From contig NZ_RJLQ01000006.1 in assembly GCF_003833015.1 (NCBI RefSeq), positions 119,158 through 183,157 on the forward strand: 64,000 bases of DNA, given 5' to 3'. The position numbers and the translations under genes were made by a program. This document shows positions 27,415 through 35,925 of the stretch, piece by piece; within the stretch, counting starts at the first letter, position 1; each line of letters begins with the position of its first letter. The stretch comes from Clostridium sp. E02. GTDB lineage: Bacteria > Bacillota > Clostridia > Lachnospirales > Lachnospiraceae. The notes under the pieces were generated by a model that had not been told where the DNA came from, searched no databases, and saw nothing but the letters and a program-made list of their open reading frames with translations.

Positions 27415-27570
27415 TCATAGAATAATAATAGCACCACTAACATATTCGTTTGCCTCATTTGTAAATGTGTCTGTACCATACAAATCCCCTCCTTTTGCAG
27501 AAGAAGGATTCTTATAAGTGCGTTTTTTACTATCGGCATATAATGTCATGGAACTTATAATTTTCTTCAT
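27415..27570 (-). CDS. 51-residue peptide with a GG motif
   Basis: The minus strand encodes MKKIISSMTLYADSKKRTYK, then NPSSAKGGDLYGTDTF and a C-terminus NEYVSGAIIIL. It starts 21 bases after the stop of the upstream membrane protein gene. The first half is basic and the part after GG is acidic and ends in a hydrophobic IIIL. This could be a peptide precursor with a leader ending at GG. However, the ribosome binding site is weak and no processing enzyme is nearby, so this is tentative. Confidence 0.35.
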   Translation of the reverse strand: MKKIISSMTLYADSKKRTYKNPSSAKGGDLYGTDTFTNEANEYVSGAIIIL

Positions 27571-27591
27571 TTTAAAAACTTTTCTCTTCTT

Positions 27592-27891
27592 TTAATGTAA
27601 CAGGTAATTAACTAAAATCATGGCGAAACAAAAGAGAATAAACAGACTATTAATAATAATAAATATTAATACAAGTAGGCTATTTTTAAGCGTCATTTTT
27701 TTGTGTTTATAACATAAGCTTGTCACAAAAGACGAAAGATTTGTAATTAGAATCATCACGAATATCCCATATGCAACAAATGGTATTATGTCTTCCATTT
27801 TATTACCTGATAATGCTACCATACCTAATATTAGTACAATTGAAATCATGCTAATACCAATATAAACGAAACATATTTTATTATTTTTCAT
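27592..27891 (-). CDS. Three-helix small membrane protein
   Basis: About 99 residues from ATG 27891 (MKNNKICFVYIGISMISIVL). Three hydrophobic segments lie near residues 6-24, 35-55 and 70-95, with a basic loop YKHKKMTLKN. The frame is open to a TTG at 27930; neither start has an ideal ribosome binding site. Not recognised. It is followed closely by the 51-residue peptide gene. Confidence 0.45.
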   Translation of the reverse strand: MKNNKICFVYIGISMISIVLILGMVALSGNKMEDIIPFVAYGIFVMILITNLSSFVTSLCYKHKKMTLKNSLLVLIFIIINSLFILFCFAMILVNYLLH

Positions 27892-28110
27892 AAATATTCT
27901 GCTTTTCCTTTTCTCTAAACCTAATTTCAATTAGCAAATCTAAATATTATACTAGTTTTGTCCATTCCCTAAAATTTGATTTTCCAATCAATTATGATTC
28001 CTCCCCCTAAAGAAGATATCATACTATTGTAATTACTATAGGCAGGTGGTTTTTCATACAATAAAAGTAGGATTACATTTTTACAGATAAGCCCACCTAA
28101 TAGTCTGCAT

Positions 28111-28135
28111 AAGGTGCTTTGAAGTATGCCACCTT
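28111..28135 (-). terminator. Hairpin after the 65-residue membrane protein gene
   Basis: AAGGTG (28111-28116) pairs with CACCTT (28130-28135), with inner GC/GC possible. It touches the stop codon of the gene ending at 28134 and is a variant of the hairpin at 25791-25812. The T-tail is weak. Confidence 0.4.
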
Positions 28136-28331
28136 ATATAAAAATTTTAAGTATTAAAATATATATCATTATACCAATTGAGTATGATACTATCATCCTA
28201 ATTCCAGATTTATTTAACAAACTTTTTTTATTGTTAGTAAGCTTTTCCAATAATAAATCTGTAATTAAAATAATACCAAAAGCAACAATAGCATTTATTA
28301 TCACTAAAACTATCCTAATTATATCATCCAT
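28134..28331 (-). CDS. Two-helix small membrane protein
   Basis: 65 residues: helix near residues 5-25, a polar basic loop LEKLTNNKKSLLNKSGIR, and a second helix near 46-64. ATG 28331 lacks a strong ribosome binding site. Not recognised. It is the first of the minus-strand small membrane protein run. Confidence 0.4.
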   Translation of the reverse strand: MDDIIRIVLVIINAIVAFGIILITDLLLEKLTNNKKSLLNKSGIRMIVSYSIGIMIYILILKIFI

Positions 28332-28657
28332 ATTTTTATACCGGTAAATTCTTTCATTATTTTTTTACTCGCCTGATTAAGACACCTTATTTTTTGTAAT
28401 TACAACAAGTATTTGATTAATATATCTAATTTATCGCTTTAATATTAATGTGTCAATCGTTTTTTATTTAGTAATACTAATTTATTATCTAAATTCTCAT
28501 CATTATATCAATCGTATCAACCTATAGCAGAGAGCTTTCATAGCATCTCCCCTCCTCACATAGGATAGTAATAACACATGGTATGGGAATTCAGCATCAA
28601 TTACTTGATACAAATCCATTCGTGGAATATAATTAGAAAAAAGGGATGGGACTTACT
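28332..28657. other. AT-rich intergenic stretch at the right border of the island
   Basis: No gene, tRNA-like repeat or clear promoter is visible. Composition changes from very AT-rich to ordinary near 28500, which probably marks the island edge. Confidence 0.45.
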
Positions 28658-30475
28658 ATGACTTTGGAGAAGATTTACATTAATTTTTTTACGAAGCAGA
28701 ACGTCAGACGGCAATTGATTACGATCTTTATTTTTGCCATCTTGATCCCAGTCTCCATAATCGGTGGAATGGTCTATTATTTTTCACGCAGGCAAATGTT
28801 GCAAAACTACAAGTATTTATCAGAATCCGATGGGATACGCGTGCGTTCTATCATCCTAACAACAACCCTCCCTCTCTATGAGATCTATGAATCTCTATCC
28901 TCTGATACGGATTTAAACAAGCTGATGACTGCCCATTACCCTTCCGATCAAGAGGCGATGAAAGCCTGCAGCCGATACCCCCGTTTCAAGCAGATTCTCG
29001 CTTCCAATGCTTCCATATCAAGCATTCGGCTCTATACTCAATCGAACTTGCTTCATAGCTACTCAGACAATCGTTTCTTCTTTCCTATCGATAAAACGGT
29101 GCGCACACAGGACTGGTATCAAAAAGCCAGTGTAACTTCAGGAAATTTCTTTCAAAGTACCCTAAGAAAAAATCAGGTGGGAAGTTCCTACTGGGAACTC
29201 GCCTATTACTGCCATATCCCCATGCCCCGGACGGGTTCCTATGCGATACTGGTCCTTACGCTATCAAACGACCATCTAAGAAATTTAATAAAAGATAACA
29301 GCTCCCATATTTATATTTCGGTAAATCAAGATCCCGTTTTTTATAGTACCATCCGCCACCAGGAGGGGGAGGATTTTCCGGTGGATATCGACCATCAGAA
29401 ACCGAATTACAACCATACTGATTTGTTTGAACTTGAGGGTTCCACTCATCTTTCCTCTCTTTTGAGTCTTAAACCCTACCGCACAGATGATAAGATTTAT
29501 ATTCTCTCCGTTAATCCCAATGCAATGTCCAACATCCGGCATATGGAATTTTCTTTTCTTTTGATTATGCTGTTTGCTCTTTTTCTACCGGGACTTCTCT
29601 TTGTGTTTTTTACGGGCTATTTCAGTGCCAGAATCAGAACTCTACGTCTGGCAATGCATAAAGTTAGTAACAACGATTATGAAATCATTGACTCTGTTTT
29701 AGGGGATGACGAATTATCTGCCACCTTCTCTGATTTAAAAAACATGGTGCGTAAAATCAAGAAAGCGCAAGGAGATATCTACGCCGCACAGATGAAAGAA
29801 CAAACCTTCTACAATCAACAGCAGCAAATGGAATACAAACTACTGATCAATCAGATCAATCCACATTTTCTTTACAATACCCTGGAAACCATCCGAATGA
29901 AAGCATTTACCGATGGAAATCAAGAGGTGGCCACAGCCATCAAGCTCCTAGGAAAATCCTTGCGTTATGTCTTAAATAACACAAAAACAACATTAGTGAC
30001 TCTAAATCAGGAAATTGATTACATAAAAAATTATCTGGCCATCCAAAAATTTCGTTTTGGAGAAAGACTCAATTACACCATAGATATGGATGCATCCATA
30101 GATCCGAAGTGTTACCGGATTTTGCCTCTTCTTATGCAGCCTATCATCGAAAATTCAATCTCTCACGGCATAGAACCCACTGGCAAAAAAGGGTACCTTC
30201 TTATTAAAATCAGAAAATATCAATCAAATGGGCTGAAGGTCTCTATCTACGACAACGGCGCAGGAATGTCTAAGACAACCATTTTTGAAGTAATGACTAA
30301 ACTAAAGACTCCACCAAAAAACAGAGAACAAGGAATTGGACTCTATAACATCAACAACCGCATCAAACTATTCTACGGACAAGAATACGGGTTGGTAATT
30401 CAAAGCAAACAAAATTTCGGAACATTGGTCACGATTAAAATACCAGTTGATTTTAGTATGGAGGATTCATTATGA
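28658..30475 (+). CDS. YesM-type sensor histidine kinase
   Basis: 605 residues from ATG 28658; an ATG 12 bases earlier is in frame but overlaps the AAGGGATGGG site that serves this start. Two membrane helices (about 18-40 and 298-322) bracket an extracellular sensor of some 250 residues. A HAMP-like linker, the His-kinase motif NQINPHFLYNTLETIRMKA and an ATPase domain with ENSISHGIEP, DNGAGM and GIGLYNINNR follow. YesM kinases sense carbohydrates or SBP complexes. It shares ATGA with the response-regulator gene, and the sugar importer lies immediately beyond, converging. Confidence 0.93.
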   Translation: MTLEKIYINFFTKQNVRRQLITIFIFAILIPVSIIGGMVYYFSRRQMLQNYKYLSESDGIRVRSIILTTTLPLYEIYESLSSDTDLNKLMTAHYPSDQEAMKACSRYPRFKQILASNASISSIRLYTQSNLLHSYSDNRFFFPIDKTVRTQDWYQKASVTSGNFFQSTLRKNQVGSSYWELAYYCHIPMPRTGSYAILVLTLSNDHLRNLIKDNSSHIYISVNQDPVFYSTIRHQEGEDFPVDIDHQKPNYNHTDLFELEGSTHLSSLLSLKPYRTDDKIYILSVNPNAMSNIRHMEFSFLLIMLFALFLPGLLFVFFTGYFSARIRTLRLAMHKVSNNDYEIIDSVLGDDELSATFSDLKNMVRKIKKAQGDIYAAQMKEQTFYNQQQQMEYKLLINQINPHFLYNTLETIRMKAFTDGNQEVATAIKLLGKSLRYVLNNTKTTLVTLNQEIDYIKNYLAIQKFRFGERLNYTIDMDASIDPKCYRILPLLMQPIIENSISHGIEPTGKKGYLLIKIRKYQSNGLKVSIYDNGAGMSKTTIFEVMTKLKTPPKNREQGIGLYNINNRIKLFYGQEYGLVIQSKQNFGTLVTIKIPVDFSMEDSL

Positions 30476-32013
30476 ATGTATTAATTGCAGATGATGAAAG
30501 CATCGTTTTAAACGGTTTAAAACATATCATCAATTGGAACCAGTTGGGTTTTTCCATCTGCGATACTTCCATGGACGGTATGGATACATTGAAAAAAATC
30601 TTAGAACTCAGTCCAGATCTAGTTTTACTGGATATAAAAATGCCACTTATGACAGGAATCGAAGTAATCCAAAAAGCAGTTTCAAAGGGTTATCCAGGAA
30701 AGTTTATCCTATTAAGTGGAATTTCTGATTTTAAATTGGCTCAAACAGCCATGCGATATGGTGTAACCTTCTATCTAACGAAACCAATTGAAGAAGAAGA
30801 ACTTTTAAAAGCCGTTGGCTCCATCGCCAAGTTGATTGGAGAAGAAACAAAGAAACAATCCTCTTACGAACATTACCGGTTAAAAGCAAAACAGGAAATT
30901 CTAAAGGAGATTCTTTTAAACACCTGTGATTATTCCTCCCTTAATCTGGATGAACTACACTTAAACACAAATGTCTATCAGGTGGTCTCTTATGAAAATT
31001 ACAATCAAAATCTGTTTCAACCCACCTGGGATTTTTCCGATTTGATCCGAGTAACCAATCAAGACAATCACACCTTTAATATCATTGAGAATAACCAACA
31101 GAAATTTATATTGCTAAAAGGAGATTATGCCCTAACAAAATTTAAGAATCTGCGCAGGCATTATCTTAATGGTCCCCAGAAAGGATCTCCCCTTGATTCT
31201 GTCTTTCTGGCATATGGACAAAAGGCCGCCCGGATCCAGGATATTCACCGCTCTTATGAAGATGTCTGCCAATTAAACAAGCGACGGTTTTTTTGCTGTG
31301 AAAACCAACATATCATGGGATACGAGGATATATTAGAGGACAATTTCACCAACACAATTCCTGAATCCATGGCACAAAACTATGCCGCACAATTCTCTAA
31401 TTACATACAGTCAAATAATCTAACATTCCTTACCACATATTTGAAACAGCTAACCACCTTTTTGACCCATACAACAGCAGAAATATCAGACATCAAGCAT
31501 GTGCTTATCGATATTTATATTCTGGTAAAGCAGAATATTATGCAGAGGTATCCCTACGAGGATATCCCATTTATCGCCAATGCATCTGTAATTGATTTGT
31601 TGGAAAGAAAGAATTATCTGTACGAAATCATCTCATTTTTAGCCCAACAGTTTAAATTATGGATTTCGTGTATTGGGATTCCATCTGGTGAAACGATTAT
31701 AGATGAAGTTTTATCTTACATCCAGCATAATTATCAAGAACCCATCAAACTAGATACCATTGCCCCATTATATGGATATACCAGTTCTTACCTTGGAAAA
31801 CTTTTATATAAAAGAACTGGTATGAATTTTAATACTTATTTAGACCAGTTTCGAATTGAGGAATCAAAAAAACTATTAACACAGGATGAGTTAAAAGTTT
31901 ACACGATCGCAGAGATGGTTGGTTATAAAAACGTAGACTATTTCCATAAAAAATTTAAAAAATATACGGGGACCAGTCCTGCAGAATACCGAAAAACTAT
32001 AATTGGTAATTAA
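30472..32013 (+). CDS. YesN-type response regulator with AraC DNA-binding domain
   Basis: 513 residues. The N-terminal receiver has the acidic pair ADDE, the phosphoacceptor in LVLLDIKMPLMTGIEV near residue 55 and the conserved Lys in YLTKPIEEEEL near 104. A roughly 280-residue middle region of YesN type precedes a C-terminal AraC helix-turn-helix pair (LGKLLYKRTGMNFNTYLDQF, then AEMVGYKNVDYFHKKFKKYT). It overlaps the kinase gene by 4 bases. It likely activates the convergent LplB/LplC importer operon from its far promoter. Confidence 0.93.
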   Translation: MNVLIADDESIVLNGLKHIINWNQLGFSICDTSMDGMDTLKKILELSPDLVLLDIKMPLMTGIEVIQKAVSKGYPGKFILLSGISDFKLAQTAMRYGVTFYLTKPIEEEELLKAVGSIAKLIGEETKKQSSYEHYRLKAKQEILKEILLNTCDYSSLNLDELHLNTNVYQVVSYENYNQNLFQPTWDFSDLIRVTNQDNHTFNIIENNQQKFILLKGDYALTKFKNLRRHYLNGPQKGSPLDSVFLAYGQKAARIQDIHRSYEDVCQLNKRRFFCCENQHIMGYEDILEDNFTNTIPESMAQNYAAQFSNYIQSNNLTFLTTYLKQLTTFLTHTTAEISDIKHVLIDIYILVKQNIMQRYPYEDIPFIANASVIDLLERKNYLYEIISFLAQQFKLWISCIGIPSGETIIDEVLSYIQHNYQEPIKLDTIAPLYGYTSSYLGKLLYKRTGMNFNTYLDQFRIEESKKLLTQDELKVYTIAEMVGYKNVDYFHKKFKKYTGTSPAEYRKTIIGN

Positions 32014-32040
32014 AGAAACTGGTCCCACGGATCATACTGT

Positions 32041-33798
32041 TTATTTTTTTGAAGGATATGCCTTTGCAGATGCCTCTCTCTGGGCATTTTGATCTAAGGC
32101 ATTCTTTTTGTCTACGTTTAATACTTCCTCATATCCAAGCCCCTTTGCAGTTTCCTGCATATTGTTTAATAATGAATTGTATTCCTCTTCATTATTTGCA
32201 AAGATCATTTTCCATGAATTTTCTACAATGATTGCTTTACACTGTCCTCTTATGGTTGCAAGATTGGAATCCTCTTCTGGGGTGGTATAACTAGAACCGG
32301 GAGACACAATTATGAGATCCTTTTTCTTTAAATATTCCATAGTTGTATCTGCTTGGTTATGGCTGCTCCAATCTTTACTAAGAGGATTCACATTATCTTC
32401 AATTGTATGTTTCCATAACTGCCAGTCATAAGCCTCTCCTGTGTTAGGATCTATATCCCCCAGATTTATGGGTTTGAAATTTAAAGCAGATATTCCATCT
32501 TTCCAGTTTCCACCCCCGTATTCTTCTGGCACATCCACCTCATTGGTGGGCAGAGCAGATTTCCCAAACGGGGTTAACTTCGGTTTTTTGTCATCTCCCA
32601 ATTCCCAGGTTAGCCCCTTAATACCTGCTGCCCCATTAGCCTGTGCATTTATTTCAATTCCCTCTGGGGAATAAAGCCAATCGATAAAATCGGCCAAACG
32701 TTTGGGATCTTTCGCATGACTCCCAATGGCAATGACCTGTTTCGAATTTCCTTCCGGACAATTTCCATAGGAGAAAATCTTCATATCATGAATGGTTGCC
32801 AGCATATACCCCTTCCCTGCATCTTTATTCTCCTGAGTATTAAACACATTCTGTGACAACCAGGGCCATGGACAGTACAGAATTTCTCCTTTTTTATACT
32901 TATTCTGAAGCATATCGTAATTTTGTGTCGTCGAGTCTGCATCAATCAAACCTCTTTGATTCGCTTCATAAAGAAAGTGCAAGACCTTTGTGTAGATAGA
33001 ATCCGACTCAATGATACTAGAATAATCCGATCCATCTGCCTTAACCAGTAAAAATCCTAATTCGTCGTAGCCATAAAAACAGCAAAGCTGTTTGGCATTG
33101 TTCATCATACTATCATCCCAGTCCTTAAACAGAGAGATGGCATATATATTATCATTCCCCTCTTTCTTTCGTGCCAAATTCTGCATATCTTCTAGCACAG
33201 TTAAAAGATCTTCGAGAGAATCCATGGAAGGATAACCAAGCTCTTTATAGTAATCCCAACGGATATAAGGTCCAAAGGTTGGTTCTAGCCCTTCACTTGG
33301 CTCTGTCGCCGGCTGGGATGAGATGGAACTAGGAAATGCCCAAACGCCTTCCTTTGATATGGTTTTGTTTAGCTTATCGATTGTCCCTTTATAATTTTTC
33401 ATGATATCTTTGTTCTTCATAAGCTCCGTACAATCCATGATGAGTCCCGATGTCACTAGATCCTCTAGTTTTCCGTTGGAATTACTTAATAGGATCAATT
33501 CTCCCAAATCTCCTGCCGCCGAACGTGTCTGGTAAAGGGTTTCCCCTCCACCTGCCACGTTTCTTGCAATGATATTTAATTCCATATTGAACTTATCTTT
33601 TACTGTTTTTGCAAACCACCCACTTTGAATGCCCTGGTAATTTGCCTGTTCAGCAAATACATCCACCGTAATCATCCCCTTATCACTGGTATCTGTTCCA
33701 CCTGAGCGATTCGTAATCCGTTCCCCTGCTTTTACACATCCAACTAGTGAGACTATAACCAAAGAAACACAGAAACACACACGGAATAACTTTTTCAT
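32041..33798 (-). CDS. Extracellular sugar-binding lipoprotein of an ABC importer
   Basis: 585 residues. ATG 33798 has a GGAGG site. The lipobox VSLVGC near residue 21 gives a lipid-anchored protein. Size and architecture match the large LipO/LplA-type solute-binding proteins that feed Lpl/YtcP permeases. It is the last gene after the two permease genes. No glycoside hydrolase is nearby to hint at the oligosaccharide taken up. Confidence 0.88.
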   Translation of the reverse strand: MKKLFRVCFCVSLVIVSLVGCVKAGERITNRSGGTDTSDKGMITVDVFAEQANYQGIQSGWFAKTVKDKFNMELNIIARNVAGGGETLYQTRSAAGDLGELILLSNSNGKLEDLVTSGLIMDCTELMKNKDIMKNYKGTIDKLNKTISKEGVWAFPSSISSQPATEPSEGLEPTFGPYIRWDYYKELGYPSMDSLEDLLTVLEDMQNLARKKEGNDNIYAISLFKDWDDSMMNNAKQLCCFYGYDELGFLLVKADGSDYSSIIESDSIYTKVLHFLYEANQRGLIDADSTTQNYDMLQNKYKKGEILYCPWPWLSQNVFNTQENKDAGKGYMLATIHDMKIFSYGNCPEGNSKQVIAIGSHAKDPKRLADFIDWLYSPEGIEINAQANGAAGIKGLTWELGDDKKPKLTPFGKSALPTNEVDVPEEYGGGNWKDGISALNFKPINLGDIDPNTGEAYDWQLWKHTIEDNVNPLSKDWSSHNQADTTMEYLKKKDLIIVSPGSSYTTPEEDSNLATIRGQCKAIIVENSWKMIFANNEEEYNSLLNNMQETAKGLGYEEVLNVDKKNALDQNAQREASAKAYPSKK

Positions 33799-33820
33799 AA
33801 AATCTTCCTCCATTGATAAA

Positions 33821-34735
33821 CTAGCCTTTTACAGCTCCAATCATGATCCCTTTCACAAAAAATCTTTGAAACATAGGGTAAATACATAGGATAGGCAATA
33901 CTACCATAACAGAAACGGTCATGCGGATCGAAGTTCCAGTCTCCCTTGTTGCCATAACAGTAGAACTAAGCGCAGTACCAGAACTATTTTTCACCATAGC
34001 TGCCAGGGAATTTGCCTGATTGATATAGGTATAAAGCAAATATTGTAAGGAATAAAGTTTTTGATCGGTGATATATATTAAGGTGTCCTGATAGCTATTC
34101 CACTGATTAACGGCTGCAAAGATTGCAACGGTAGCAAGAATGGGCGTACAGGCGGGCAAAATAATTTTCAAAAAAATCATTATAATTCCAGCCCCATCAA
34201 TCTGGGCAGCCTCCTGCAATTCTTTTGGAATGGACTCCACATAGGTTTTTACCAGTATGATAGAAAAAGGCTGCACGATTGTAGGAATCACATAGACCCA
34301 AAAAGTATTGGTCAGATGCAGATTTTTCATGGTCAAAAACATGGGAATGAGCCCTGCATTAAAGTACATAGTTATAATAACAAACCGGTACCAGAACTTT
34401 CGCTTCCACATCTTATCCTGCGTAAACATATATCCAAGGAATGCTGAACCGGCTACCGTCAATCCTGTTCCAATTATCATTTTTGAAAAAGAAATTATCG
34501 TAGCTCGTAAAAGTCCTCTTATTACAATCAAACTTTTATAGTTTTCAAAATGGATGCCTTGTGGTATTAAATTGATCTCTCCTGCCGCACTTAAGTCATT
34601 GGCGCTTATGGTATTGATCACCAGATAATAAAAAGGATAAATACAGATTACGGTAAACAATCCAAATAACATATAGTTGACTGTGGTAAATATCCGGTCC
34701 TTTCCTATTTGTCTGCTTCTACTTTCCGACTTCAT
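33821..34735 (-). CDS. Carbohydrate ABC transporter permease (LplC/YtcP type)
   Basis: 304 residues from ATG 34735 with AAGGAGG upstream. Six membrane helices and the EAA loop QEAAQIDGAGIIMIFLKIILP near residue 195, which contacts the ATPase. Its start overlaps nothing but lies 13 bases beyond the upstream permease stop. It pairs with the other permease to form the membrane channel. A longer frame upstream overlaps lplB and is not used. Confidence 0.92.
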   Translation of the reverse strand: MKSESRSRQIGKDRIFTTVNYMLFGLFTVICIYPFYYLVINTISANDLSAAGEINLIPQGIHFENYKSLIVIRGLLRATIISFSKMIIGTGLTVAGSAFLGYMFTQDKMWKRKFWYRFVIITMYFNAGLIPMFLTMKNLHLTNTFWVYVIPTIVQPFSIILVKTYVESIPKELQEAAQIDGAGIIMIFLKIILPACTPILATVAIFAAVNQWNSYQDTLIYITDQKLYSLQYLLYTYINQANSLAAMVKNSSGTALSSTVMATRETGTSIRMTVSVMVVLPILCIYPMFQRFFVKGIMIGAVKG

Positions 34736-34748
34736 ACTTACCTCCTTT

Positions 34749-35696
34749 CTATATGATGGACTCTCCCCGCACCTGTTTGGACCCCAGATTGACAATGGTT
34801 AACAGCACCACGCTTATGATGCTTTTTAACATACTAATAGCGGTAGCAAGTGAATAACTGCTTCCTGTCATTCCTATGTTGTATACATATAAATCCAACA
34901 CCTGGATGTGTTCTTTATTAAAAGAATTTTGAAATACATAGTATTGGTCCAACCCATTATTTAGAAAGTTTGCAACACTTAACATCAACATAATAAAAAA
35001 AGTAGGAAGCAGAGCTGGAACAGTAATGAATTTCATAAGTTGAAACCGGTTGGCCCCATCGATTCTGCCAGCTTCATAAAGCTCTTGATCAATTCCTGCT
35101 ATGGCAGCCAGATAGATAATGGCTCCCCAGCCTAAATTCTTCCAGACATTCCAGGACATCATCCATAAATAGGTGTGTGAATCGCTGTCTAGAAATTTCA
35201 GTGGCTCTTTTACCAGTCCCCAGTTCTGCATCATGGTATTCATCATGCCACTGGAAGAAAAAAGGCTAAACGCCACGGAATAAACAAGTACCCAACTGAT
35301 AAAATTTGGAAGTGTGGTAAAAGTCTGTACAAAAGCCTTAAACCGTTTGCATTTTATTTCATTTAAAAACACAGCAAATGCCACCGGTAAAAATGAGGTT
35401 AGAATGTTCAAAAAACTCATTGCAAATGTATTCTTCATAACTTGCAGAAGCTGTTTCATTTGGATTTTGTTGCGAAAAAGCATCCGAAACCACTGACTTC
35501 CTACAAAATCGCACTGAAACAGACTTCTTGGAGGCTTATAATCAAAGAACGCATAGACCCACCCATGTAACGGAAAATAGGAAAATAGAAAAACCAATAG
35601 AATAAAAGGTAAAATCATAAGAAAGTAAAGAAATCCATTCCAGTCCTTCCTTTTCCACCCCCTTGACTCTCTGCTCAATGTCCCTATTTGTTTCAT
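34749..35696 (-). CDS. Carbohydrate ABC transporter permease (LplB type)
   Basis: 315 residues with six membrane helices; the EAA loop is ELYEAGRIDGANRFQLMKF near residue 215. It starts MKQIGTLSRESRGWKRKDWN. It heads the permease-permease-lipoprotein operon. No ATPase gene is present here, so a shared MsmX-like ATPase is expected. Confidence 0.92.
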   Translation of the reverse strand: MKQIGTLSRESRGWKRKDWNGFLYFLMILPFILLVFLFSYFPLHGWVYAFFDYKPPRSLFQCDFVGSQWFRMLFRNKIQMKQLLQVMKNTFAMSFLNILTSFLPVAFAVFLNEIKCKRFKAFVQTFTTLPNFISWVLVYSVAFSLFSSSGMMNTMMQNWGLVKEPLKFLDSDSHTYLWMMSWNVWKNLGWGAIIYLAAIAGIDQELYEAGRIDGANRFQLMKFITVPALLPTFFIMLMLSVANFLNNGLDQYYVFQNSFNKEHIQVLDLYVYNIGMTGSSYSLATAISMLKSIISVVLLTIVNLGSKQVRGESII

Positions 35697-35874
35697 ATGC
35701 TGCAGCCCCTTTCCAAATACTTCTTTTGCATATAACTAGATAGTAGCATAGATGAAAGAAAAAATAATACCAGGAATTCATGACTGTTTTACAGATAAAA
35801 TCAGATATTACTGTGATTTTCTTTAAGATCCCTAATTGACGAGGTATCATTGTGCGTTTTTTTACAGTAAAAAA

Positions 35875-35907
35875 CCCCCTATCCTGCATTTCTACAAGTA
35901 TAGGGGG
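35875..35907 (-). terminator. Rho-independent terminator of the MMPL/coiled-coil operon
   Basis: CCCCCTAT pairs with ATAGGGGG, with extra pairing inside. On the minus strand TTTTTT follows directly. It lies 19 bases past the stop at 35926. Confidence 0.9.
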
Positions 35908-35925
35908 ATCCTTCTATTGATATCG

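Larger units (their letters stand above)
21448..28645. mobile_element. Decayed accessory island beside tRNA-Arg
   Basis: From the tRNA 3' end to the YesM gene, the DNA is much more AT-rich and gene-poor than its flanks. It contains an integrase stub facing the tRNA, several frameshifted genes, remnants of three IS families and small orphan genes. I could not find a repeat of the tRNA 3' end on the right side, so the exact right border is unknown and is set here at the next intact housekeeping-type gene. Confidence 0.65.

Noticed and set aside
28080..28135. Possible extra coding frame (LLGGLICKNV...) between the 99- and 65-residue membrane protein genes
   Set aside because: No start codon or ribosome binding site, and it begins inside a hairpin.
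28332..28657. Right attachment site of the tRNA-Arg island
   Set aside because: I looked for a copy of the tRNA 3' end and found none, so the border is only a composition change.
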